In this document: piece after piece, positions 7,862 through 16,364 of the stretch
How positions within the stretch are numbered: the first letter of the stretch is position 1
How the letters are laid out: every line of letters starts with the position of its first letter
Assembly (NCBI RefSeq): GCF_016907975.1
Contig: NZ_JAFBCY010000003.1
Span: forward strand, 744,001 to 808,000
Reading direction: 5' to 3'
DNA: 64,000 nucleotides
DNA from: Methylopila capsulata
GTDB lineage: Bacteria > Pseudomonadota > Alphaproteobacteria > Rhizobiales > Methylopilaceae
The notes under the pieces: model-generated
Databases searched by the model: none
What the model saw: only the letters and a program-made list of their open reading frames with translations
What the model was told of the DNA's origin: nothing
Made by a program: the position numbers and the translations under genes

Positions 7862-10783
7862 TCACCGCCGCCCGAGCGCGCCCTGCATGACGCGGCGGGC
7901 GACGCCCTGGGGGGCGAGGCCGAGCATGCGGTCGCAGTCGTCGGCCGACATGGCCTCGCCGAAGGCGTAGCCCTGCGCGAAGGTCGCCCCGAGGTGGTAG
8001 AGCTCGACCGCGTCGCTGTCGGTCTCCACGCCCTCCGCGACGACCTCCATGCCGAGATCGTGGGCGAGCCGCACGATCGAGCCGAGGATCACCGGCCGCT
8101 CCCCGCGTCCCGTGGGACGCACGAAGGACTTGTCGATCTTCAGCACGTCGAAGGGGAAGCGCTGGAGGTAGGCGAGGCTGGAATGGCCGGTGCCGAAGTC
8201 GTCGAGCGAGAGGCCGGCCCCGAGTTCGCGCAGGCGCAGCAGCATCTGCGCCGCGTGCTCCGGGTTCTCCATGACCAGGCTTTCGGTCAGCTCGATCTTG
8301 AGCGAGCCCGGCGGCAGCAGCGCCCGCGCCAGCACGTTCTTGATGTCCTGCACCAGGTCCTGCCGCAGGAACTGCCGGCTCGAGACGTTGACCGACATGA
8401 ACAGCGGCGGCTCGCCCGGCACCCGCGCCTGCCACTGCGCGAGCTGACGCGCGGCCTCGTCCAGCGCGAACAGCCCGAGGTCGACGATCAAACCGCTCTC
8501 TTCGGCGATCGAGATGAATTCCGCGGTCGAGCGGCGGCCGTAGCGCGGATGCTCCCAGCGCAGCAGCGCCTCGAAGCCCGCGATGGTGCGGTCCTCCAGC
8601 CGGACGATCGGCTGGTAGTGCACCTTGATCTCGTTGCGCTCGAGCGCGCGGTTCAGTTCGCCCGCGATCAGCAGGCGGTCGGTGGTCGCCGCCCGCATGG
8701 TCGGCTTGAACACCTCGATGTGGTCCCCGCCGAAGCGCTTGGCGTGGTACATCGCCACTTCGGCGTTCTTGACCATCTCGTCGCCGGTGCCGCCCGAGCG
8801 GCCGTCGGCGAGCGCGAGGCCGATCGAGGCGGTGAGGAAGATCTCGCGGCCGCCGAAGGTGATCGGCGCGCGCAGCGTCCGCTTCAGCGTGTCGGCGAAG
8901 CCCGTGATGTTCTCGCCGTCGCGCTCGGACAGCAGCAGCACGCCGAACTGGTCGCCGCCGAGGCGCGCCAGCGTGTCCTGCGGCTTCAGGAGCCGCGAGA
9001 GGCGCCGGACCACCGTGATCAGGATGGTGTCGCCGGTGGTGACGCCGACGCTCTCGTTGACCTTCTTGTAGCGGTCGATGTCGAGCACCATCACCGTCGG
9101 CCGCAGACCCGTGTCGGTCTGGGCGTAGGCGAGCGCGGCATCGAGCCGGTCCACGAACAGCTCGCGGTTCGGAAGGCCCGTGAGGTTGTCGTGCACGGCG
9201 TTCTGGAGCAGGCGCTCCTCGGTGGTCTTGGCGTCGGTCACGTCGAGCAGCGTGCCGACGCAGCGCACCACCTCGCCGTCGGCGCCGACCACGGGGCGGG
9301 CGCGCAGCGTGTACCAGAGGAAATGCCCGTCCGCGCCGCGCAGACGGAAGGTCTCGGCCAGGCGCCCCCGGCGTTCCTCCACCAGCGCGTCGAGCGCCGC
9401 GCGGAACCGGTCGCGGTCGCTCGGATGGACGACGTCGAGCCAGCGCGCGGCCGGCGCGTCGAGCGCGCCGCGCTTGAGGCCGAGCGCATGCTCGAGCTCG
9501 TGCCCGGCGTGGACCCGGTCACCCTCGACGTCCCAGTCCCACACCACGTCGCCGGAGCCGGTGATCGCCAGCGCCCGGCGCTCGACGTCTGAGGCCGGCC
9601 CTGTCGCCACGGAGCCGCCGGAGAAGGCGTGCTGCATGACCGTGAAGCCGATGAGCAGGACGATCAACACCAGGCCGCCCACCAGCGCCGCGGCGGCCAG
9701 ATCGCTGGCGAGCCCGCCCGCGACGGTGATCGCGGCGGCGCCGACCCAGGCGACCAGCAGGATCCATGTCGGCGCCAGCATCACCGCGCGGTCGTAGCCC
9801 TTGGCCGCGAACCACACGACGATGCCGAGGCCGATGACCGCCACGCCGATCAGCGAGAGCCGCGCGATGCCGGCGGCGATCGGCGCCTGGTAGGCCGCAA
9901 GCCAGACGAGCCCCACCAGGAAGGCCAGCCACACGCCCATGATGTGGCTGTAGCGCACGTGCCAGCGGTTCAGATTGAGGTAGGCGAACAGGAAGACCAG
10001 CAGCGTGGCCGCCAGCGAGGCTTCGCTCGCCGCCCTCAGGATGCGGTCGACGTCCGGCTGCAGGTCGAAGATCTTGCGCCAGAACCCGAAGTCGACGCCG
10101 AGATAGAACATCACGCCCCAGGCCAGCGCGGCCGCGGCGGGGAACATCACGCTGCCCTTCACCACGAACAGGATGGTCAGGATCAGCGCCAGAAGGCCGC
10201 CGACGCCGAGCATGATGCCGCGGTAGAGCGTGAAGGAGTTGATCTTGTCCTTGTAGGCGTCGGTGTCCCAGAGCGTCAGCTGCAGCAGCTTCGGCGACGC
10301 GAGCTCGACGACGTAGGTGACCGTCGCGCCGGGATCGATCGTCAACTGAAACACGTCGGCGTCGTCGGAGGCCTGCCGTTCGGGCCGAAGCCCCTGGCTG
10401 GCCGTGACGTTCGCCAGCCGCTCTTCGCCGAGGTCTGGCCACACGGCGCCCGAACCCACCAGCCGGAAGTGCGGCGAGACAAGCAGGCGGTCGATCTGCT
10501 CGTCGCCGTCGTTGCGGAGCGCGAAGACGAGCCACTGCCGTCCGTCGCCGCCCTCCCGCTGGGCGCGCACCTCGATCCGTCGGACGATTCCGTCGGGGCC
10601 GGGGAAGGTGGCGACCTGGAGCCGGTCCGCCTGGCCGACCGGCCGCTCGACCGCGCCCAGCAGATCGATCGCCTCGTCGTCGCCGTCGACTGACAACGGC
10701 TGCAGCGCCGCCGCGGGGGCGACGGTGAAAAGGAGCGACATGAAGAGAAACAGCGCCGGAAGAAGGGCGCGGACCGAACGCAA
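7862..10783 (-). CDS. Membrane PAS-GGDEF-EAL cyclic-di-GMP phosphodiesterase
   Basis: A 973-residue inner-membrane signalling protein. In order: a signal-like N-terminus (about 1-26), a periplasmic sensing region, about eight membrane helices (roughly 190-400), a PAS domain with PAC tail (about 405-525), a GGDEF domain (about 535-690) and an EAL domain (about 715-955). The EAL motif is intact (EALLRW from residue 738, NVSSRQF, DDFGTGHSS, KIDKSF, EGVET), so c-di-GMP hydrolysis is likely. The cyclase signature reads GGDQF (609-613), which may be inactive or regulatory. The start is a TTG that gives a proper signal sequence after a GGGGAG site; the ATG at 10741 would remove its basic end. Confidence 0.88.
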   Translation of the reverse strand: MRSVRALLPALFLFMSLLFTVAPAAALQPLSVDGDDEAIDLLGAVERPVGQADRLQVATFPGPDGIVRRIEVRAQREGGDGRQWLVFALRNDGDEQIDRLLVSPHFRLVGSGAVWPDLGEERLANVTASQGLRPERQASDDADVFQLTIDPGATVTYVVELASPKLLQLTLWDTDAYKDKINSFTLYRGIMLGVGGLLALILTILFVVKGSVMFPAAAALAWGVMFYLGVDFGFWRKIFDLQPDVDRILRAASEASLAATLLVFLFAYLNLNRWHVRYSHIMGVWLAFLVGLVWLAAYQAPIAAGIARLSLIGVAVIGLGIVVWFAAKGYDRAVMLAPTWILLVAWVGAAAITVAGGLASDLAAAALVGGLVLIVLLIGFTVMQHAFSGGSVATGPASDVERRALAITGSGDVVWDWDVEGDRVHAGHELEHALGLKRGALDAPAARWLDVVHPSDRDRFRAALDALVEERRGRLAETFRLRGADGHFLWYTLRARPVVGADGEVVRCVGTLLDVTDAKTTEERLLQNAVHDNLTGLPNRELFVDRLDAALAYAQTDTGLRPTVMVLDIDRYKKVNESVGVTTGDTILITVVRRLSRLLKPQDTLARLGGDQFGVLLLSERDGENITGFADTLKRTLRAPITFGGREIFLTASIGLALADGRSGGTGDEMVKNAEVAMYHAKRFGGDHIEVFKPTMRAATTDRLLIAGELNRALERNEIKVHYQPIVRLEDRTIAGFEALLRWEHPRYGRRSTAEFISIAEESGLIVDLGLFALDEAARQLAQWQARVPGEPPLFMSVNVSSRQFLRQDLVQDIKNVLARALLPPGSLKIELTESLVMENPEHAAQMLLRLRELGAGLSLDDFGTGHSSLAYLQRFPFDVLKIDKSFVRPTGRGERPVILGSIVRLAHDLGMEVVAEGVETDSDAVELYHLGATFAQGYAFGEAMSADDCDRMLGLAPQGVARRVMQGALGRR

Positions 10784-10895
10784 CGCTTGGCGTCTCCCCG
10801 AAAGCCGTCGGAGCGACGGCGACGTGATGGCCCGGCGTTTTCACCGCGGGTCCCGATCGCGTCGGCCGCTCCGCGAAGCGCCGACCCGCATCTAC

Positions 10896-11480
10896 TTAGC
10901 CCACGGCGTCGCTTCGCAGAAGCGCGTAAAGCAGGTGGTCCTGCCAGACGCCGTCGATGCACAGATATTCCCGCGCGTAGCCCTCCTTCTGGAACCCCGT
11001 CTTTTCCAGCAGACGGATCGACGCGGCGTTGAAGGGCAGGCAGGCGGCCTCAATCCGCCGCAGCTTCAGCTGGGTGAACACGAAGGGCGCGAGCGCGCGC
11101 ACCGCCTTGGTCATCAGGCCCCGGCCCGCGTGGCGTTCGCCCATCCAGTAGCCGACCGAGCAGGTCTGGGCGACGCCGCGGCGCACCTGGCTCAGCGTGA
11201 CGCCGCCGACCAGCTGGCCTTCGGCGTCGAACACGAAGAACGGGTAGGCCTGGTCCTGCTCGATCTCGCGCACGTAGCGCTTCAGACGGCGGCGATAGGC
11301 GAGCCGCGTCAGGTCGTCGGCGGGCCAGATCGGCTCCCACGGCCGCAGGAAGGATCGGCTGGCGGACCTCAGGTCCGCCCAGGCCTGGTAGTCCGCCATC
11401 TGGGGCGTGCGGAGCGTGACGCCCTCCCCCGCCACGGTGGGCACCAGCTCCGCCGCCGCCAGCGTCCGGAAGAACGCCAT
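10896..11480 (-). CDS. GNAT acetyltransferase, RimJ-like
   Basis: A 194-residue GCN5-related N-acetyltransferase. Acetyl-CoA binding is suggested by the segment SVGYWMGERHAGRGLMTKA, and the family ending is seen in NAASIRLLEKTGFQKEGYAREYLCIDG. This layout matches RimJ/RimL-type enzymes that acetylate protein N-termini, often a ribosomal protein, but the substrate is not proven. The gene lies 11 bp after the M16 protease gene and is probably co-transcribed with it. Confidence 0.88.
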   Translation of the reverse strand: MAFFRTLAAAELVPTVAGEGVTLRTPQMADYQAWADLRSASRSFLRPWEPIWPADDLTRLAYRRRLKRYVREIEQDQAYPFFVFDAEGQLVGGVTLSQVRRGVAQTCSVGYWMGERHAGRGLMTKAVRALAPFVFTQLKLRRIEAACLPFNAASIRLLEKTGFQKEGYAREYLCIDGVWQDHLLYALLRSDAVG

Positions 11481-11491
11481 CGCCCGCGGTC

Positions 11492-12766
11492 TCAGGCTGC
11501 GGAGCGCCGCGCGCCCAGCCGTTCGGCCAGGCGATCTTCGCGCATCAGCCCCCGCGTCGGGCCGATCGCGGCGAGCGTCGACGCGGAGCCGAGCATGAGC
11601 TTGCCCGCGGCCCGCGCGTCCTCCACCGTCACCGCCTCGATCTTGGCGAGCGTCTCCTCCAGATCGAGCGGCCGCCCGTGGGCGAGCTGGTGGCGGGCAT
11701 GATGATCGGCCCGCGACGCCGCCTGCTCCAGCGACATCAGCAGCCCCGCCTTCATCTGCGCCTTGGCGCGGAGCACCTCGCGCTCGGTCGCCGCATCCGC
11801 GGCGTCGTGCAGCACGTCGAGCATCACGGGCAGGATTTCGGCCGCGTCCTCCGGCCCGAGGCCGGCGTAGGCGCCGAACAGGCCGGCGTCGGCGTAGCCC
11901 CAGTGGAAGGCGTGCACGGAATAGGCGAGGCCGCGGTTCTCGCGCACCTCCTGGAACAGGCGGGAGGACATGCCGCCGCCGACGAGGTTCGCGAACACCT
12001 GGGCCGCATAGGCGTCGGGCGCCTCGTAGGGGCGACCCTCGAAGGCGATCGCGACATGGAGCTGCTCGAGGTCGCGTTTCGCCCGCTTGTCGCCGCCGCG
12101 GTAGGCCGCGGCCTTCGGCGTCTCGGCCTTGCCTGCGGGCAGCCGGGCGAAGAGCCGGGCCGCCGCGTCGACGATGGCGTCGTGCTCGACCGCCCCGGCC
12201 GCGACGACGACCGCGCCGCCGGAGGTGTAGTTGCGGCCGAGGAAGCCCGCGAGGGCGCGCCGGTCCAGTCCGCGCACGGTCTGCTCCGTGCCGAGGATCG
12301 AGCGGCCGAGCGGCTGGCCGGGGAACGCCGCCTCCTGCAGCATGTCGAACACGAGGTCGTCGGGCGTGTCCTCGACGGAGCCGATCTCCTGCACGATCAC
12401 GTTCTGCTCGCGCTTCAGCTCGTCCGGATCGAAGGCGGGCTCGGTGACGATGTCGGCCAGCATGTCGAGCGCCAGCTCCACGTCGGCGGCCAGCACGCGG
12501 GCGGAATAGGCGGTCTGCTCGACGCCGGTCGCGGCGTTGAGGTCGCCGCCGACCTGCTCGATCTCCTCGGCGATGGCGAGCGCGGAGCGCCGCGCCGTGC
12601 CCTTGAACGCCATGTGCTCCAGCAGATGGGCGAGCCCGTGCTCCTCCTCGCGCTCCGACCGGGCGCCGGCCCCGAAGGAGACGCCGACGGCCGCCGTGCC
12701 GAGCTCGGGCATGGCGTCGGTCACGACCGCGAGGCCGGACGGGAGCGTGGTGACGCGCGCGCTCAT
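11492..12766 (-). CDS. M16 family zinc peptidase (processing-peptidase-like)
   Basis: The 424-residue protein has the inverted zinc motif HLLEH (His47, Glu50, His51) in HLLEHMAFKGT, followed by the YSARVLAADVELALDML helix and an acidic second zinc-ligand region around FDPDELKREQNVIVQEI. It resembles the mitochondrial processing peptidase beta subunit and bacterial PqqL-like relatives. There is no signal peptide, so it is cytoplasmic. It sits between thrC and the GNAT gene, an arrangement common in Rhizobiales. Confidence 0.92.
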   Translation of the reverse strand: MSARVTTLPSGLAVVTDAMPELGTAAVGVSFGAGARSEREEEHGLAHLLEHMAFKGTARRSALAIAEEIEQVGGDLNAATGVEQTAYSARVLAADVELALDMLADIVTEPAFDPDELKREQNVIVQEIGSVEDTPDDLVFDMLQEAAFPGQPLGRSILGTEQTVRGLDRRALAGFLGRNYTSGGAVVVAAGAVEHDAIVDAAARLFARLPAGKAETPKAAAYRGGDKRAKRDLEQLHVAIAFEGRPYEAPDAYAAQVFANLVGGGMSSRLFQEVRENRGLAYSVHAFHWGYADAGLFGAYAGLGPEDAAEILPVMLDVLHDAADAATEREVLRAKAQMKAGLLMSLEQAASRADHHARHQLAHGRPLDLEETLAKIEAVTVEDARAAGKLMLGSASTLAAIGPTRGLMREDRLAERLGARRSAA

Positions 12767-12800
12767 CGGGCGGCTTCTTCGTTGGAACAGGCGGGAAGGG

Positions 12801-12940
12801 CCCCCCTCCCCCTTGTGGGGAGGGGTTGGGGGTGGGGGTGGTTCAGAACGAAGCGCCCCGCCTTCGCCGCCTCGGGCCAGGAGCGACGTCCTGCGCGACC
12901 CCCGCCCCGGGCCTCTCCCCGCAAGGAGAAGGGGGGAAGG
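12801..12940. repeat. G/C-rich dispersed element, copy 2
   Basis: Blocks in the same order as at 4741-4877: a C-rich run, GGGGAGGGGTTGGGGG, TCAGAACGAAGCGC, a spacer, then CCTCTCCCCGCAAGGAG. It fills the space between thrC and the M16 gene. Confidence 0.6.
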
Positions 12941-12968
12941 GCGGTCGCGTTCGCCTCCACGCGGGCGG

Positions 12969-14387
12969 TCACGCGGCGGCGTCCCGGAGCACGCGGGCGT
13001 GGTCCGACACGTAGGCCTCGATCGCCGCGACGTCGTTCGGCAGGCGCTTGAGGCGCTCGGGCCGCGTCAGCAGGTCGGCGAGATGCGGCGGCAGCGCGGG
13101 CCGCACACCCGAAGCCGCCTGCACCGCGTCCGGGAACTTGGCGGGATGGGCGGTCGACAGCACCACGGTCGGCGTCGCCGGATCGAGCGCGGCGTGGTCG
13201 GCGACGGCGTAGGCGACCGCGGTGTGGGTGTCGAGCAGGTAGCCCGCGTCCTTCAGCACGGCGCCGATGGTGCGGCCGACCGTCGCCTCGTCGGCGCGGG
13301 CGGCGTCGAACTCGGCGCGGATGGCCGCAAGCGCGTCCGGCTCCAGCGTGAAGGCGCCGGACTGGCCGAGCGACGCCATCGCGGCGCGCACCTTGGAGGG
13401 GTCGCGGCCGACGGCGTCGAACAGAAGCCGCTCGAAGTTCGACGACACCTGGATGTCCATGGAGGGCGAGGTCGTCGCGGTGACGCCGGTGACCTCGTAG
13501 CGCCCGGTCTCGAGCGTGCGGGCGAGGATGTCGTTGACGTTGGTGGCGATGACGAGCCGCCCGATGGGCAGGCCCATGCGCTTCGCCACATAGCCCGCGA
13601 AGACGTCGCCGAAGTTGCCGGTCGGCACCACGAAGTCGACCTTGCGATGGGGGGCGCCGAGCGCGAGCGCGGCCGCGAAGTAGTAGACCGCCTGCGCCAG
13701 CACCCGCGCCCAGTTGATCGAGTTGACGCCGGCGAGCGCCAGGCGGTCGCGGAAGGCGTGGTGGTTGAACATCGCCTTCACGTGCGCCTGCGCGTCGTCG
13801 AACGAGCCGTCGATCGCGATGGCGTGGACGTTGACGTCCGGCACGGTGGTCATCTGCCGGCGCTGGACCTCGCTGACCTTGCCGTCCGGCATCAGGATGA
13901 AGACGTCGAGCCGCGAGCGCCCGCGGAAGGCCTCGATCGCGGCGCCGCCGGTGTCGCCGGAGGTGGCGCCGACGATGGTCGCGCGCTGGCCGCGCTCGGC
14001 GAGCGCGTAGTCCATCAGCCGCGCGAGCAGCTGCATGGCGACGTCCTTGAAGGCGAGCGTCGGGCCATGGAACAGCTCGAGCACGAAGCGGTTCGGCCCG
14101 GTCTGCACCAGCGGCGTGGTCGCCGGGTGGCGGAACGAGCCGTAGGCTTCCTGGATCATCGCCCGGAGCGTCGGCGCCGGGATGGCGTCGCCTACGAAGG
14201 GGGCGATCACCGCCTCGGCGATCTCGGCGTAGGGGCGGCCCGCAAGCGCGGCGATCTCGTCGCGGGAAAGCGTGGGCCAGGTCTCCGGCACATAGAGGCC
14301 GCCGTCGCGCGCGAGGCCCGCCAGCATCGCGTCGGCGAAACCGAGCCTGGGCGCGTCGCCGCGGGTCGAGACATAGGCGACAGCCAT
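12969..14387 (-). CDS. thrC: Threonine synthase
   Basis: It converts O-phosphohomoserine to threonine with PLP. The 472 residues match the longer class of threonine synthases. The PLP lysine is Lys114 in LAFKDVAMQ. Other marks are ATSGDTGGAAIEAF, the glycine loop VPTGNFGDVFAGYVAKRMG and the C-terminal LSTAHPAKFPDAV. The start MAVAYVSTRGD is standard. It works after thrB, which is also in this window. Confidence 0.96.
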   Translation of the reverse strand: MAVAYVSTRGDAPRLGFADAMLAGLARDGGLYVPETWPTLSRDEIAALAGRPYAEIAEAVIAPFVGDAIPAPTLRAMIQEAYGSFRHPATTPLVQTGPNRFVLELFHGPTLAFKDVAMQLLARLMDYALAERGQRATIVGATSGDTGGAAIEAFRGRSRLDVFILMPDGKVSEVQRRQMTTVPDVNVHAIAIDGSFDDAQAHVKAMFNHHAFRDRLALAGVNSINWARVLAQAVYYFAAALALGAPHRKVDFVVPTGNFGDVFAGYVAKRMGLPIGRLVIATNVNDILARTLETGRYEVTGVTATTSPSMDIQVSSNFERLLFDAVGRDPSKVRAAMASLGQSGAFTLEPDALAAIRAEFDAARADEATVGRTIGAVLKDAGYLLDTHTAVAYAVADHAALDPATPTVVLSTAHPAKFPDAVQAASGVRPALPPHLADLLTRPERLKRLPNDVAAIEAYVSDHARVLRDAAA

Positions 14388-14697
14388 GCCGAAGATGCTC
14401 CGTCGAAACAGGGAAATGAGGCCGTCAAACTAGGCCCGGAGGCCCGGAGCCGCAAGCGCGGCGGACGGCTCCCCCAAATAGATCCGCATTGTAATGGCGC
14501 GCGAAAGCCCGCAACTGTCACACTGACCCCAGCCGCTCATTCAGCTGGCGTCAAAAGCGACCTGCAATATTGCACACAGAATATCGTCTCTAGACCAAAT
14601 AAACTCCCAAGATAATATGCTTTTGCCTCATCGTCCTTTATAATTGACACGCTGATGTAAAACGTATCGTTGTTCCTGTGCCTTATCGACGTCAGTC
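14388..14697. other. Lower-GC intergenic stretch upstream of thrC
   Basis: From about 14540 the sequence turns clearly AT-richer than its surroundings. A 67-codon minus-strand frame (14537-14740) exists but overlaps the next gene by 43 bases and has no recognisable content. No promoter or terminator could be fixed by eye. Confidence 0.45.
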
Positions 14698-15162
14698 TCA
14701 GAGAGCCACCAAGACGAACGCCCATTGTTTTTTGGAGCATATCCTCATAAGCGCCCCCTCGAACTCAGGAACTCTAATAGTTTTACCTATTCCATCCCGC
14801 AAATTATCCAACTCACCTTTAATTTCAGAATTGTTTTGGAATATTCCTTCGGCACAGGCGTTAAGGTCGTGCGACGGATGCATGTCACCATAGTAGGCAT
14901 AAACAATCTTGCCCTCGACTGATGGGCGGGCAACCAGCCCACTGATCACTTGAGGTGTCCGTTTGTCTGGATGCAGCCGTTTGGCGAAATCGGCGACGTC
15001 CTTCGTCGTGAGCATGGACGGCTCGCTGCAGAGCACAATCAGCGCCGCTTCCGCCGTTTCCTGGCCGAAATCACCCGGCTGGAACACTGGCGTTTTTACT
15101 CCTTCGGCCTCAACGCCGCCGCTCATCAAAGCACCGATCAAGCCTATCGCCGCCGCCCTCAT
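14698..15162 (-). CDS. Hypothetical secreted protein in a lower-GC patch
   Basis: A 154-residue protein with a short signal peptide (MRAAAIGLIGALMSGGVEA). The mature part has three cysteines (LCSEPS, NACAEG, RICSKK). I do not recognise a family. The ATG overlaps the SURF1 stop by four bases (ATGA), so it could be translated as the last gene of the oxidase operon. Codon use is AT-richer than that of both neighbours, which points to a separate origin. Confidence 0.6.
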   Translation of the reverse strand: MRAAAIGLIGALMSGGVEAEGVKTPVFQPGDFGQETAEAALIVLCSEPSMLTTKDVADFAKRLHPDKRTPQVISGLVARPSVEGKIVYAYYGDMHPSHDLNACAEGIFQNNSEIKGELDNLRDGIGKTIRVPEFEGALMRICSKKQWAFVLVAL

Positions 15163-15905
15163 CGCGTTTGCTTTCCCTCGCGCAACGCCCGGACGGCGTA
15201 GACCGCGAACACCGCGGCAAGCGCGGCCGCGAGGCCGAACCAGGTGAGCGCGTATTCCAGGTGGCGGTTGGGGAAGGTCAGCCGCGTCTCGCCGCCCTGC
15301 GGTAGGCCGCCGGGGTTCGGCGTCGCGTCGGCGTCGACCGTGAACGGCGCCACGCGCGTCAGCCTGAGGCCCGCCGCGATGGCTTTCGGGTCGCGGGCGA
15401 AGAACAGGCGCTTCGCCGGGTCGTCGGCGGGGGTGAACAGGTTGCGGTCCTCCGGGACCCGCAGGAGGCCCGTCACCGTGACCGGTCCGGCGACCAGCGT
15501 TTCGGGCCGGCGCGCCGGATCGCCCAGCGGCTCGGGCACGAAGCCGCGGTTGACGATGACGGCGGAGCCGTCCGCCCGGACGAGCGGGGTGAGGACGAAG
15601 TAGCCCGGGCCGGACAGCGGCCCGCGCGCGTCGCCGAGCGCGACGTAAACCCGGACCTCGTTCTGGTGCGCGAACGTTCCGGTCAGGTTAACCCGACGGT
15701 AACCCCAGGCGTCAAAGTCGAGCGCCGGCCAGTCGGCTTCGGCCGGCGCCGCGACGGGCGGGGCTTCGGTTCGCGCGGAGATGCGGGCGACGAGGTCGTT
15801 CTTCCAGGCGAGCCGTTCGAGCTGCCAGACGCCGAGGGCGACCAGGAGCCCGAGCGCGACCAGCGTCGCGAGCCCGGCGCCGAGAAGCTTGCGCGCGCCG
15901 GTCAT
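15159..15905 (-). CDS. SURF1 family cytochrome oxidase assembly protein
   Basis: SURF1 proteins help insert heme a into subunit I of cytochrome c oxidase. This 248-residue protein has the expected topology: one membrane helix at 7-25 ending LGVWQLERLAWK, a large periplasmic domain, and a second helix near 222-242. Motifs include LGVWQ, RPETL and the C-terminal HLEYALTWFGLA. The ATG at 15903-15905 overlaps the stop of the DUF983 gene (ATGA). It is within the cta operon. Confidence 0.94.
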   Translation of the reverse strand: MTGARKLLGAGLATLVALGLLVALGVWQLERLAWKNDLVARISARTEAPPVAAPAEADWPALDFDAWGYRRVNLTGTFAHQNEVRVYVALGDARGPLSGPGYFVLTPLVRADGSAVIVNRGFVPEPLGDPARRPETLVAGPVTVTGLLRVPEDRNLFTPADDPAKRLFFARDPKAIAAGLRLTRVAPFTVDADATPNPGGLPQGGETRLTFPNRHLEYALTWFGLAAALAAVFAVYAVRALREGKQTR

Positions 15906-16282
15906 CGGTCGAGCTTCGCCTCGGACGCGGCGTTGCGGTGCTGGAGGGCGATCAGCAAGCCCTTGAACAGACGGAGCATTCCCAGGCAGACGAACAGCGT
16001 CAGGGGCAGCGACACCAGCAGATGGACCCAGAACGGCGGTTCGAAGGTGAACTCGAACCACAGCACGAAGCCGAGCACGAGGAAGCCCGCGATCAGCGTG
16101 ACGAACACCGCCGGCCCGTCGCCCGCGTCCGCGAAGCCGTAGTCGAGCCCGCAGACCTCGCAGGCCGGCGGCAGATCGATGAAGCCCTTGAACAGTTTGC
16201 CTTTTCCGCAGGCGGGACAGCGCCCCAGCAGACCCGCGACGGCGGCGTTGACGGAGGGCTGGGACACGGTCGGCGTGGTCAT
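15902..16282 (-). CDS. DUF983 membrane protein
   Basis: The 126-residue protein has an N-terminal zinc-ribbon-like pair of CxxC motifs (RCPACGKGKLFKGF and ACEVCGLDYG) followed by two membrane helices. DUF983 genes are regularly found in alphaproteobacterial cytochrome oxidase operons between ctaE and surf1, as here. A role in oxidase assembly is inferred from that context. The start was placed at ATG 16280-16282 after AAGGA, at the foot of a strong hairpin. Confidence 0.9.
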   Translation of the reverse strand: MTTPTVSQPSVNAAVAGLLGRCPACGKGKLFKGFIDLPPACEVCGLDYGFADAGDGPAVFVTLIAGFLVLGFVLWFEFTFEPPFWVHLLVSLPLTLFVCLGMLRLFKGLLIALQHRNAASEAKLDR

Positions 16283-16301
16283 CGCGGGTCCTTGGAACGG
16301 C

Positions 16302-16334
16302 GAAGGGCCGCCGGCGCGACGCCGGCGGCCCTTC
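16302..16334 (-). other. Perfect 15-bp hairpin between ctaE and DUF983
   Basis: GAAGGGCCGCCGGCG, loop CGA, then the exact complement. No T-run follows on the minus strand, and the ribosome site of the DUF983 gene comes directly after it. It is more likely an RNA-processing, stability or partial-attenuation hairpin than a full intrinsic terminator. Confidence 0.7.
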
Positions 16335-16364
16335 GGAAGCTCTGGCGCCGCGAGGGCGCCGTCG

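Noticed and set aside
12537-14615. A 692-codon frame opposite thrC and the M16 gene
   Set aside because: Antisense shadow; thrC and the M16 protease on the other strand carry all conserved motifs.
14537-14740. A 67-codon minus-strand frame in the lower-GC patch
   Set aside because: Overlaps the better-supported 154-residue gene by 43 bases, no ribosome site or family; most likely non-coding.
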